Of a stretch of DNA of 64,000 nucleotides, positions 34,586 to 45,049 are shown one piece after another. Source of the stretch: Ophioceras dolichostomum. Taxonomy: Eukaryota; Ascomycota; Sordariomycetes; Magnaporthales; Ophioceraceae. The stretch lies in assembly GCA_003049485.1 (NCBI GenBank), contig PYST01000161.1, forward strand, positions 1 through 64,000, written 5' to 3'. A program made the position numbers and the translations under genes. How positions within the stretch are numbered: the stretch's first letter is position 1; each line of letters starts with the position of its first letter. The notes under the pieces are model-generated. The model was not told the DNA's origin, ran no database searches, and saw only the letters and a list, made by a program, of their open reading frames with translations.

Positions 34586-35280
34586 GTTGCGTCGTTCCGC
34601 TCGGAGAGAGGGGTGGTAGCGGGAGGGCCGGACTAGGCCGATGGCTGACAGCCCATAATCGTGGGATATTTCGAAAAAAAAGAGCGTGGGTAGGGTGTCT
34701 GCGTGCGGGTGGGCACTTTTCCATGTCTCATGATCACTGGCTGGGTCTCTTTCGTGCAGGTAAGTTCCGCTCTGGCTCCACTCTGGCGCCTCTTCTCCGT
34801 TGTCTATCTTGCCCACCTCCCCCTCTTCTTCACCCCCTTGCCCTGCCAAACCCACGTTGCTTGCCACGCTGGGATGTCTCGGCAGATAATGCCAGACCGG
34901 TGTAAGATGCGAGGCAACCTTCTTTTCGTACGTACAGCATACAACATAGCTCGTACGAGCAAAAGAGCGAAAAGGGCAGCGTTGTGGTTTTGATCGGCAT
35001 CGTGACAGGGGGGACCATGCATCAAGCAGATAGACAAACGCAGCACCATCCGTCCATCACCGTGTTGATGGTCAGCGACAGAACACGCAGACTGTCCATG
35101 TCGGGACCGTGTGCAGGACGCATAACTTCGTGAGTTAAGAATGGAATGATTTCCAAAAGGAACAAGAGTATTGGATAAAAACGAAGATGTAACGATGCAA
35201 GTCGCCTAGAAGGGGAGTCTCAAAGAAGGGAGGTGGGCGACAGATCAGGGACGGATGAGGGACAATAAAATTGTAGAAGC

Positions 35281-35292
35281 AAAAAAAAAAAA
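35281..35292 (-). terminator. RNA polymerase III terminator (T12)
   Basis: On the minus strand a run of twelve T begins two bases after the discriminator base of the tRNA-Trp gene, the normal Pol III stop. Confidence 0.85.
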
Positions 35293-35294
35293 GT

Positions 35295-35366
35295 TGACCC
35301 CGACCCGACTTGAACGGATAACCTTTCGATCTGGAGTCGAACGCGCTACCGTTGCGCCACGAGGCC
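35295..35366 (-). tRNA. tRNA-Trp(CCA): tRNA-Trp (anticodon CCA), intronless
   Basis: The minus strand folds into a full cloverleaf of 72 nt including the discriminator A. The acceptor stem GGCCTCG/CGGGGTC uses two G-U pairs. The D arm is GCGC/GCGC with an AACGGTA loop. The anticodon stem TTCGA/TCGAA encloses CTCCAGA with anticodon CCA. The T arm ATCCG/CGGGT encloses TTCAAGT. There is no intron. A T12 terminator follows. Confidence 0.95.
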
Positions 35367-36129
35367 CTTTCCATGTGCAACTTGTGATGGTTGCGGCACA
35401 TGCGGGGTTGATGACTCTATGAAGGAAGACTTGGGGTGGGAAGTGTCTGGAGGCACCACAAGTGACTACAGCTAATTACTTCTCCAGTCTATTCCCCCCT
35501 CCTCTCCGGCCACAGTCAAGAAAAATCTATGTGCGCTGCTATGATTTCTGTGACTAGGCGGTCTCTAATTGAGGGGAGGGAAGTTGATTGAGAAAAAGAC
35601 TACGGATCAGTCAGAGTTGATGGAATTTGTGATGTTCGCGTCCGGAGCCCTAGAAGTCGCGGCATTCGCCCCTCTACGTCATGAGCATCACGATGCTAGC
35701 AAGAGAAAATATGACTATCCTCGGTGCCTCACGGTGAGGTAGGTAACGGGCTAGTTAGATATCATGACCGGCCTTACAGGCCGAAAAGGACATCCGGATA
35801 CGCACTTCGGATTTCCGCTTCCTCCTTGCCTTCTCTTCTATCACGTCGTTGGCGTCGGACCTCGACCCTGGCACCCAATATGGCACCCAGTGCTACACCA
35901 CCGACCTCCCCGCAGCAAATGTCCCGTGTCCGTCATGCCAGTCGAACAGCCAACAACCAAATGTCGCGAGAAACGCGGGGTAGAGATCTCAGCTGAAAAA
36001 AACATCAGACCAATTTATCCATCGCGTATTTCCCCTGAGTGCTCACTGTTCAGGTCCTGCTGTTGATAACTACTAACCTAAACCAAGACAGCAAGACAAA
36101 AAGAAGAAAAACAGAAACTAAAAACAATA
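35367..36129. other. Intergenic spacer, SDR promoter
   Basis: Between the tRNA and the reductase, no open frame with coding character was seen. The last 60 bases before the ATG are A-rich (AAAAGAAGAAAAACAG type), a usual fungal start context. Confidence 0.4.
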
Positions 36130-37176
36130 ATGTGGCACAATATCATGGGCAGCCTCTCCGCAGTCCCTTATCGCCCTTGGCTATCCTTCGTGGGCCTCTT
36201 GACGACCATCTCCCTCGCCGCGCGGGTTGCCGACTTCGCGGATTTGTACCTCCTGCGCCGCTCCAAGATCACGCGCTACCTCCATCGCGATGCGGAAGGG
36301 AGGCCGGCATGGGCCCTAGTCACGGGAGCCTCAGACGGCATCGGCCGCCATCTAGTCCTGCTGCTCGCCGGGCACGGGTTCAACGTCGTGCTGCACGGCC
36401 GCAACCCAGCCAAGCTAGCCAAGGTCGAAGCAGAGATGAGGAGAAAATACCCGGCGCGTGAGTTCCGCGTCCTGGTCGTCGACGCCGGTGGAGTGCCTTG
36501 CACGAACTGCTTCGCGGCCTCATCATCTTCATCATCATCGTTGTCGCCTTCATCCGCCGCCAGTGCAATCAACTTCGACGCCATAGCCGAGTCGCTCTCG
36601 GACCTGCACCTCACCGTCCTGATCAACAACGCAGGCGGCGTGACCGCCCCCATCAGGTTCGACCCCCTAGACTCGCTAGGCCCGCACGCCGTGGCCGCCA
36701 ACATCTCGACCAACGCTCTGTTCCCGCTGCACCTAGCCATGCGGCTGATGCCGGCGCTAGTCCGGGCCGGCCCGTCGCTCGTCATCAACGTCGGGTCCAT
36801 GGCGGACCTGGGCGTGCCGCTCGTGGCGTCGTACGCGGCCTCCAAGTCGTTTCTGATGACCCTGACGCGCTCGCTGTTCGCGGAGGCGATGATGGGGGAG
36901 GGCGGCAGGGACAAGGTCGAGTTTCTGGGGATCCGCGTCGGCTTGTGCACGGGGACGGCGTACCAGGACAGCACGCCGAGTGTGTTCGCCCCGGACTCAG
37001 CGGTCATGGCGCGGGCGGTGCTGGACAGGGTGGGCTGCGGCAGGCCCGTCGTCGTCGGGTATCACTGGCACTTCTTGCAGCAGATTGCTTCGGACATCAT
37101 GCCTGAATGGATCAGGATTCGGCTGGCATCAGTAGCTATGCGGGCGCAGAGGGACGATGCGAAGCGATGGCTGTGA
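36130..37176 (+). CDS. Short-chain dehydrogenase, very-long-chain 3-ketoacyl-CoA reductase / 17-beta-HSD12-like
   Basis: Single exon, 348 residues. An N-terminal hydrophobic segment (about 16-32) precedes the Rossmann fold, as in ER-bound 3-ketoacyl-CoA reductases. The cofactor loop is TGASDGIG (65-72), and HGRNPAKL suggests NADPH. NNAGG marks the beta-4 strand. INVGS supplies the catalytic Ser, and YAASK (Tyr235, Lys239) completes the active site. A Ser-rich insert (about 130-146, seven consecutive Ser) separates beta-3 from NFDAIAESL and is unusual. KAR1/Ifa38 enzymes reduce 3-ketoacyl-CoA in fatty-acid elongation; a secondary-metabolism SDR is equally possible. The gene converges on the Clr5-ankyrin gene 156 bp away. 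Confidence 0.9.
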   Translation: MWHNIMGSLSAVPYRPWLSFVGLLTTISLAARVADFADLYLLRRSKITRYLHRDAEGRPAWALVTGASDGIGRHLVLLLAGHGFNVVLHGRNPAKLAKVEAEMRRKYPAREFRVLVVDAGGVPCTNCFAASSSSSSSLSPSSAASAINFDAIAESLSDLHLTVLINNAGGVTAPIRFDPLDSLGPHAVAANISTNALFPLHLAMRLMPALVRAGPSLVINVGSMADLGVPLVASYAASKSFLMTLTRSLFAEAMMGEGGRDKVEFLGIRVGLCTGTAYQDSTPSVFAPDSAVMARAVLDRVGCGRPVVVGYHWHFLQQIASDIMPEWIRIRLASVAMRAQRDDAKRWL

Positions 37177-37332
37177 GGCGCCGTCCTTGTTGGACCTCGG
37201 AGCCACAGCTGAGGAGATGTCAGATAGTCCGATGTGGCCCAAGTTCTACTACATACAGCGAGGTTTTGTGACGTAAGGTTATGTAACATGCAAAATAGCC
37301 CAGTTTGAGCCATGGGCAAGGAGGTACCGGAC

Positions 37333-40300
37333 TTAAGACAAGAACGAGATTTCCGATGATCCCCGCCTGCGAAAAGATGTACGTTTACAAGCCCCTTGCC
37401 CGTGCCTGATACTTCCGCATGCAGAACAACGGCCCCGAGGCCATACCTTAGGCTCCACCTCGACGGATAGGCAAGGGCAGAGGCTCCGAACCTCCTCAAA
37501 GATGTTCTGAGAGCGCAGAGCTCTGCCCAATTGTCTCAGCACGAGAGAACGCATGTCAGGGTTCTCTCCCCGAGGCGGCGTTGAATCCAGCCAGTACTTG
37601 AAGGCTTCTGCAACTCGTTCGGGGCGCAGCCCGCAATCGCTCTGTTGCATCTTATCCAGGACGTGGCCGAAGATCTGATCCAGAGCGCTCACATGCCCAT
37701 GTTCCGCAGCTAACCCGATTGCATCACGCCCCTTAGAGCCCAGGACCGTCCAGTCCGATCCTCTCGAGAGGAGACTGCGGACAAAATTTGCATGTCCGCC
37801 TGCGCACGCTTGCATCAGCGCCGTCCATCCCGCTCTCGTCCCCCTGTTGAGGGTGTCCGCGCTGCAGGCCTGGATAAGCGTTTCGATGACTGCAACGTCA
37901 TCCGCCTCGAAAAGCCGGGGGAATATCTGGATTGCTCGGAAGAGGATCGTCGTGTCATCAAAGACAAAATCGGGAGAGGCGCCATAGCCTATCAAGAGCC
38001 GTATCATCTTCAACCGGCCCGCCGGTTCGTCGTTGGGTTCGCTAGGACGGATCGTGTGCAGCAGGGTCGGCGGTGTACATGCAGCTATCCACAACAAGGT
38101 CTGACCCTCCTTATTTGGTTCGTCAATTTTGAAGCCTCTGGCGTGGAATATTGCGAGGAAGTACTCTGCCAGGCGCCAGCGACCAGATTTCAGGGATACG
38201 CGTAGACAGCCGAAGAGTAACTCGTCTGAGATAGGTGGCCCTCGCTGGACAAGCATCACAGCTTGCTCGTAGAGGCCGCGTCGGCTGACCCTTATGAGTG
38301 ACCTTGCGATGCATCGATCGCAGACCCGGTCGTCGCGCCGGTTCAAGAAGAGTTCGAGCACCCTTGGATTCGCAACACCAGGTCTCTTGACATCGACGGC
38401 TAGGTTCATCGCCCGCCCTAGCGAACAAGGATCTTCCGACTGGAAGATAGGAGAGCACTGTGGGTCATCTGCCGAGGATTTTGAGAAGAACCTTTCCCCC
38501 TCAATGTGACATGAGCCCATCTTTAAGCCGTGGTCAAGAAGCAGCTGGACGATGTCCACAACTCCAGTATGCACCGCGTGGAGCATTGAAAGGCTGTTTC
38601 CAATGGCACCACGCTCAAGCAGTCGCCGGAGAATAGGAATATATTCACGATCCTCCCAAAAGGTTGACGGCAGAGTCGAGGTTGCCCTTGGATTCTTCCT
38701 AGCGATCGTCCTAATAAGGCGAAACAGGGCATCGGACAAACATTGGGCGTCGACTTTGCAGTCTCTTTCCGACTCGAGTACGTGGCGAGCAATGTCGAGG
38801 CAGCCGTGCACGCAGGCCAACACGAGCAGCGAGCCATCCCACCTCGCACCCTTCTCGAGAAGAAACTTCATGACCTCGAGACCACGCCAGCAGGTAACTG
38901 CCTGTTGAAGCGGAGACGCTTTCGATGACGCCGAGGGAGCGTCCAACTCCTCAGCACTCGCCCCGTGCTCGATGAGCACCCTTGCCATCTCTAGATCGCC
39001 TTTGCTGCAGGCCATCGCGAGAGGGCTCATGTTCGAGCAGTACTTGCAACATGAAAAGTCCCGCTTGCAGCCTTTCTCCAGAAGAAACCGGGTGAGGGCG
39101 AGCGAGCCAGACGAAGCCGCAGCACAGAGCGGACGGTGCCCCTTTTCGGGGTCTAAATTCGCCCCGGCGTCAACGAGGAGACACGACATCTCGTAGTTGC
39201 CCCGCTCGCATGCCAGAGCCAGCGGGCTGCAGTGTCGGGGCTTCGCTTCTGCAGGATTCGGGGTCGGCAGTAACCCTTGACCGGAGGACGGGAGGTCTCG
39301 CATCATCAAGTCCATGGGAGAGGCGGATTTATCGACCTTCGCGCCGAGGCCCAGTAGATGGCGCACCAGCTCCTCATTCCCGGAAAAGGCCGCCGCTGCA
39401 AGCGGAGTCGCACCGGGGTTCTGCGAGTCGGTGTCCATCGCATCATCGCGAGGATTGACCGGGGCGCCGTGGCTGATGAGGAGTTTCGACATCGGGAGAT
39501 CACCTCGTCTGCAGGCAAACAAGAGCGCCGTCCTCTGATGTTCGTCGGTTTCGTCAACCGCAGCACCTTTCCCAAGGAGCAACGCAACGATCTTAATATG
39601 GCCATGACCCGAAGCAGCAGTAAGTGGCGTCCAGTCCTCAAAATCCGGATCACGGGCCTCATGCGACGAGGAACGCTTGTAACGACTCCTTCCATTTGGC
39701 TCTACACCAACTTTGAGCAAGAGCGAGACAGTTTCCTCGTGTCCAAACGTTGAGGCCCGGACAAGTGCGTGGGCGAGTTGACAAGCTGTAGCTCCGGGCG
39801 CCAGGATGGAGACTGTTCTCGTATGCCCAAGAGCCGCGGCAGCCGAGATCGGAGGAGGGCAAGGGTGTTGCTGTCGCTTGAAGTCCGGGTTTGTCGAAAC
39901 TCCTTCCATGCGCTTGCCGCAGAAACCCCACATGAGTCGAATAAGACAAGTGTCGTCCAGGCAAGCAGCAATATGTAGGGCCGTCGGCCATTCCAAGCGC
40001 AGGGGAGAGTGGTGACCTTTGAAGCTGACTTTCCCGCCGTCTTCGTTGCCATCACTAGCCGTAAACACTATATGGGAATGGCTGTCCACATCGGCGCCGT
40101 TGTCGAGCAATTCGGCGACTACTCGGCAGTGACCCCATGATACCGCCACCTGTAGGGCCGTCAATCCTTGAATCGACCGACTCTCAACGTCAGCGCCATC
40201 AAGGAGAAGCGAGCGCACGAGGGTGTGGTCACCATCCACGACAGCATCATGGAGCCTCCGGTCAATATCCGTCTCGAAACCTGGCCAGGGTTCTTCCGAG

Positions 40301-41843
40301 GATTTGGGTGTTCCGGCGAATATCTGTGCCAAGCGATCGCCAGTGGCCTGGCTGCTCGACCTCTCTGGTAATCTTGGACTGGGTGGCGTGGGGATACCCG
40401 AGCTGGGTGGCGTATGGTCGACGAGGGGTGGCCGCGAGGAGTCTCGAAGGGAGCCTGCGGGTCGCGGTGGCATCTGTGTACCATCCGAATCGACCGACTC
40501 GTTGTCATCGTCTTTGCTACCATCCAAGCTCATCCCCTCACTCATGTCTTTGATCAGATCCTTCATATTGAATTCGTCCTGTTCAACCGCTTGTCGCGAA
40601 GATGCATCGTCAACATCGCCAGTATCGGCAGCCTCAAAGGGCGCATTCCAGCCTGTGCCGCTACCCATTGCCAACTCCCGTGCCGGGCCATGGCCCGCTA
40701 GCGCTCTCGTCGTAGATGGAGAGACCGTCCCGACAGATGGGCTGACAGCTTCAACCCATTGCGATACACGGTCCTCCGGTGCCGGGACATGGCCCGCTGC
40801 CCCTCTCGTCGTAGATGGAGAGGCCGTCCCGACAGATGGGCTGACAGCTTCAACCCATTGCGATACACGGTCCTCCAAAGGGAATAAAGTTCCAGCATCG
40901 AAAGCGTGGCTTTCGGGTTCGTATTGAGCGCTATGATCGAGCGCGGGAGCTTTGTGTTCTTCGAGGGGGGCGGCAGGAGTCGGTAGGTAGAAATTGTCGA
41001 AGAAAATGAGGGACAAATCGTGATTCGGCAACCCATTAAACGGGTATGGGTTTCCGGGGGCATGGAGGTGTGGTGCCGTGTGAACGGACACGGGGGGCTC
41101 GGTATGAGCTGGTGGCATGGAGGCTTGTTGGTTGGCACCTTCGGGAGGGAGGGAGGCGACGGCAGGCAGGGTACCAAGCCCAACGGGGGGAAGCGAAGGT
41201 AGAAGGCTAATGAAGTCGTCGATGTGCATTGAGCCCAGCTCGTCCGTAATGGGACCCGACTCATCCGCCGGTTTAGGGGGACCATGGTTCACAGCATCCG
41301 GAGTGCTGGCGGAGCTAGGCGATGCAGGCGTGTGGTAGCCAACATCGGAGGGCGTCGGGGCCGTTTCTATGACCGGCGACTTGGGGGGCTTTTGACGCTT
41401 GATGTAGCGCTCGATCTTCTCAACGGGGACGATCCGCTCCCGGACGGTAAATATGGTCTCCTTCTCCTCCTCTTCCCTGCGCCGCTTGCGGATGCGGACG
41501 ATGGCTTTGTATTCCTCGCTAGCAACGTTCTTCTTGAGGTTCCATCTCTCGATCTGCGTCTTGTACTGCTTCGTGCTGCAAGATGTGAGGGGGATACCAG
41601 TGAGCTTTGGACGAGCATACACGAGCATACTTCGGCGCTTAACATCACCCGATACTTGAGCGAACGTCGAACGTACGATGCAATGAAGCCATGATTCTCC
41701 TTCATAAGCGTCATCACCTCTGGTAACTCCTTATCCTCGACCCAGTAGTGCTGTCTGAAGACATGCCGCACGGCGTCCCAGTCGAGGCCGTCTGGCTTGG
41801 CGGGGGTTAGAATGGCGGGGGAGCCCGCCAAGGTCGCGGCCAT
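37333..41843 (-). CDS. Clr5-domain ankyrin-repeat protein
   Basis: Two exons (41843-41677 and 41575-37333) give 1469 residues. The 101-nt intron splits the N-terminal Clr5 domain: DWDAVRHVFRQHYWVEDKEL and MKENHGFIAS before it, TKQYKTQIERWNLKKN after it. Basic RIRKRRR and KRQKPPKSP patches follow, then about 300 residues of Pro/Ser-rich linker that include a 33-residue duplication. From about residue 470 to the end run some fifteen ankyrin repeats (for example GLTALQVAVSWGHCRVVAEL, RTALLFACRRGDLPMSKLL, GWTALMQACAGGHANFVRSL), some degenerate. Clr5 is a small domain at the N-terminus of many fungal proteins, named after a fission-yeast silencing factor; ankyrin fusions are common and fast-evolving. 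Function is unknown, possibly a signal sensor. The last residues (KRTSFRRRGSS) are basic. Confidence 0.9.
40681..40878 (-). repeat. In-frame 99-bp tandem duplication in the Clr5-ankyrin gene
   Basis: Two adjacent copies start at 40681 and 40780. They encode EDRVSQWVEAVSPSVGT followed by SPSTTR and an AGH-x-PA end, with only a few base differences. The period is 33 codons, so the frame is kept. The near-identity suggests a recent event. Confidence 0.9.
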
Positions 41844-43199
41844 GCTGCGTCGAGAACGATGGCGATGCGCGGAAGGTCCAGAAGAAACGACTTCGAAAAG
41901 GGAGGGTTCAATTGTTGAAGAATATCGTTGTCCCCATCAGAGCTCGATCGACTCGGACCTCGACGTCCGGCTGGTCCTTCGACGTTTATGTATGGTGCTG
42001 ATACCGAGGGATTCGTCCGACACTAGAGGTTGCCTCCACACAGCTTCGCCGCAAAAGTTCCAGTCGGCATGCACGGAGGGCGGTTCCAGCTGCCAACAGC
42101 ACAGATCCCCTACCGCTCACCGAAACAACGGCCATATTGTTTCGTGGTTCAACCAGTGGCCAGGCCGGAAACGCGTTTCGCAATGGATAGACATCATGAA
42201 AGAAAGGCAATTCGCAAGGCATTCTTCGGTACTCTGTCCCAGTCGGGCAGGAACTTTTAGAAGACTAGCAATTGCGGGGAATTACGATCACATGACGAGG
42301 TGGAACCTTTGTTGCAGACGCAACGCAACGGCGACTACAGTTCCCCCCCCCNNNNNNNNNNNNNNNNNNNNNNNNCCCCCAACCCGTCTTGACAAGTCAA
42401 GAACCGAGGCGGCCGTAGATAAACCAAAATATTATCAGCCCTGGGCACCACAGCTTCCACAGCTTCCAGTCGTTCATACTATTATCTCAGAGGAGGACGC
42501 ACCCATCCAAGAGGGCTGAGGCCGGCATAGTGGCCTACCGAGCTAGCGTGGACCTCAGGCATCACTTTGGGATCGCCTACACGTCAGGTCGTAGACAGAG
42601 GTCACTGCAAACTTGATTCAAAAGTGCCTCTACAGGCCAGCATCATATATACACCAGAACGAGTACTTGAGCAACAACAATCTTCTCCAGACGCTATTAT
42701 GCATCCACCTCACCCACATCCCACCTCTCTCCCTGTCTTTAAACCTGCTCTTAAAGCTACCGAGTAGCTCAGCCTTCCAAGCTAAAGGAGGGGACGGCTA
42801 TGAAGCCATTAGAAGTGATGTTTTTCCAAAAGTCCGACATAAGAATTCGAGAAGGGGAAATACCCAAGCAATGCTGGACAGAGAAAAAAAAAAGGAACAA
42901 GAAACATTCTCCTCGCACCCAGATGTCTGCTCTCGAAAGGATAGTTGGAAATAATCATTTTGTGTTGGCCAAACCCATTCAGAGTGATAATGACGATGAT
43001 GATGATCATATATAAGTAAATGAAGAAAAAAGGAGGAACATTGAAGGGAGAGGAAAAGAAAAGAGGCAGACCGAATCTAGAGCGCCATCATGAGACAAGC
43101 CAGCCCAGCCTATCCACACAGAGAATTAAGGGGGTTAGGTACCGTACGTACAACCCCAACACCCAACCACGAAGAGTTAAACAAAGACGACCGACAGAA
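41844..43199. other. Intergenic spacer with assembly gap
   Basis: This region lies upstream of the Clr5-ankyrin gene and downstream of the Crh gene. It contains the run of N at 42352-42375. An apparent 240-residue plus-strand frame crosses the gap and is not credible. Nothing else was supported. Confidence 0.5.
42352..42375. other. Assembly gap (24 N) inside a poly-C tract
   Basis: Nine C precede and five C follow 24 undetermined bases. The true length of the C-rich tract is unknown. Confidence 0.99.
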
Positions 43200-45049
43200 T
43201 TACAGGATCAACAAGCCGCCCGCAAACGCAATCACGACGGCGAACGCGCTGGCGCCCAGCAGACGCCTGCCGCTCGGGGGCGTGACGCGCCCACCGTCGT
43301 TCTTCCCGCCGCCGCACGACTGCTGGAACCCCGTCGCCAGACACTCGGGGGCCGCGGACGTGGTGCTGCCGCCGCCCTGGTTCTGGCCCGCGACGCCGGG
43401 CCCCTGCACGCTGCCGCCGGGGATGGACGCCACGGGGGCCACGGTCCCCGTGCCGGTGGGGTTCGACCCCCCGACGGTGCCACTGCTGGCGCCGGCGTTC
43501 ATGTCCAGGCCGGATCCGGCGAACGACTTGAGCACGGTCGGCTTGTTGCCATCGACGACGGTGTCGTTGGTGCCGAGCCACGAGCTGTACGTGTAGCTCA
43601 CGCCCTTGTTCGTGCCGGGCGCGGTGGGGGAGTTGAAGCACTTCATCTCCACCTCGCCGAGCTGCGCATAGTAGTAGCCGTACGTCTTGATATCGTCGGC
43701 GTTGACCCAGTCGATGGGGCCGCCGGCCCAGTCGATCGTGCCCTTGGCGTTCGTGTCGGCGCCGCCGGGCCAGATGGAGAACTGCACGCGCGACGGGGTC
43801 TGGGGGAAGTCCCACTGGTTGGCCGTCGCGTTCCAGGTTTCGGACTTCTTCTTGGTGCGGCCGACCTGCCCGTCGATGAGCCAGGTGATGGACTCAGGCG
43901 TCCATTGGATCTCGTATGTGTGCCAGTTGGAGTAGGTGTTGGAGAGGGTGATGTTGCCGGAGTTGACGTCTAGAGAGTACATGAGATTAGCTAGGCACGC
44001 ACTCTGGCAGGGACTACTTCAAGTTCCTGGATCCTGAAAAAGGCGGGGGTTGAAACAGCGGCCAGAAACAAGGCGAAGAGGGCCACTCACATGATGGGAT
44101 ACCCTGGAAGTAGTAGTTCGTCTGTGCAATGCCCAGCTCGGTCCCGACCCATTCGTAGTCGATTTCGTCCTTGACGTCGCTGAACAGGATGAAGGCCGAG
44201 ACAACACCCGCGCCGCGGCTCGTCTTGAACCTGGCCGAGACGTTGCCGTACCACATGTACGTGGTAGACGACATGACGGTGCCGACGGAGCGGGCCGGCA
44301 TCGTCAGAAGCACCGAGTTGTCGTACGCCATGGGGGTGCCCGAGACGACCCAGTTGCTCGTCGACGAGTCGCCCAGGTACTTGGAGATATCGGTGATGCC
44401 ATCGAGGCTGGTCATGGGGAACTTCTGGCTCTTGCAGACTGGCGCGGGCACGCAGGCGTCGAGTGAGAAGGACATACGAGGGTCGCACCCGCCGAGGCAG
44501 AAGGCGCCCACACCGCAATCACCGTAGACTGCAGGTTTCCGATCGAGTTAGTCACTTTGTTTGGCTGGACATGTTTTCTTTGTGTCTCTGTGTCCCATGT
44601 CTCCGTGTCGCGTAGCATGTCTGTCCGTCCATGTGCTGCGGGCAAGGAGCTAAGGAGATGCAGTGTGACCAAGGCCTGCTCGGTCCCGGCCGTCGTTTAG
44701 GCCTGTGCACACAAAAACGTCCGGACATGCAGATGAGAAACAGTCATGATGCAGGAGGGAGATGCAGTGCGGGGATAGGCAAGGAATCGCAGTTCCAGTC
44801 TATCTGATCCCTCTCCCATCCTATGCTCCCGTCCCATCCCATTTCATTCCACTGCGTTTGGTAGCCACTGCCAATGCAGCGCCAAGAGCATGGGGAAGGC
44901 TGGATTGAACTGAATCGAAGAAACCAAAACTTACGGCCACAGCAGGGAGCCTCCTTGGGGCATTTTTGCGTTAGTGAGCACTTCTGTGCCAGCACTGTTG
45001 ACGCGCCCAGCAGGACGGTCGCGCCAATTGATAGCAATGTCGACTTCAT
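43200..45049 (-). CDS. Crh/Utr2-type chitin-glucan transglycosylase, GH16, GPI-anchored
   Basis: Three exons (45049-44935, 44528-44091, 43969-43200) give 440 residues. A signal peptide (about 1-21) is followed by a Cys-rich chitin-binding-like module ending in CGVGAFCLGGCDPR. The GH16 core has the catalytic signature DEIDYEWVG (Asp159-Gly167). NYYFQGIP joins SYVNSGNITLSN across intron 2. HTYEIQWTPESITWLIDG and RVQFSIWPGGAD are Crh hallmarks. The tail is Gly/Ser/Thr-rich with a Cys pair and ends in a hydrophobic stretch (about 420-440), a GPI signal. Crh enzymes link chitin to beta-1,6- or beta-1,3-glucan at the wall. The first intron, 406 nt, is long for this genome; a small extra exon inside it was not found. 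Confidence 0.93.

Larger units (their letters stand above)
32572..35294. other. Intergenic spacer with simple repeats
   Basis: This is the upstream region of the P450 and contains no supported protein gene. It holds a (GGAT)n run at about 33305-33322, several CATCAT runs near 33476-33500, a short 10-11-mer tandem repeat (34531-34585) and many GA/CT-rich tracts. Confidence 0.4.

Noticed and set aside
34525..34590. Possible CRISPR-like short repeats
   Set aside because: Units are 10-11 nt, adjacent and without spacers, in a eukaryotic genome.
41797..42519. 240-residue plus-strand frame
   Set aside because: It runs through the 24 N gap and overlaps the Clr5 exon in antisense.
43020..43973. 317-residue plus-strand frame
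   Set aside because: Antisense to the Crh gene; Arg/Ala/Gly-rich with no family signature.
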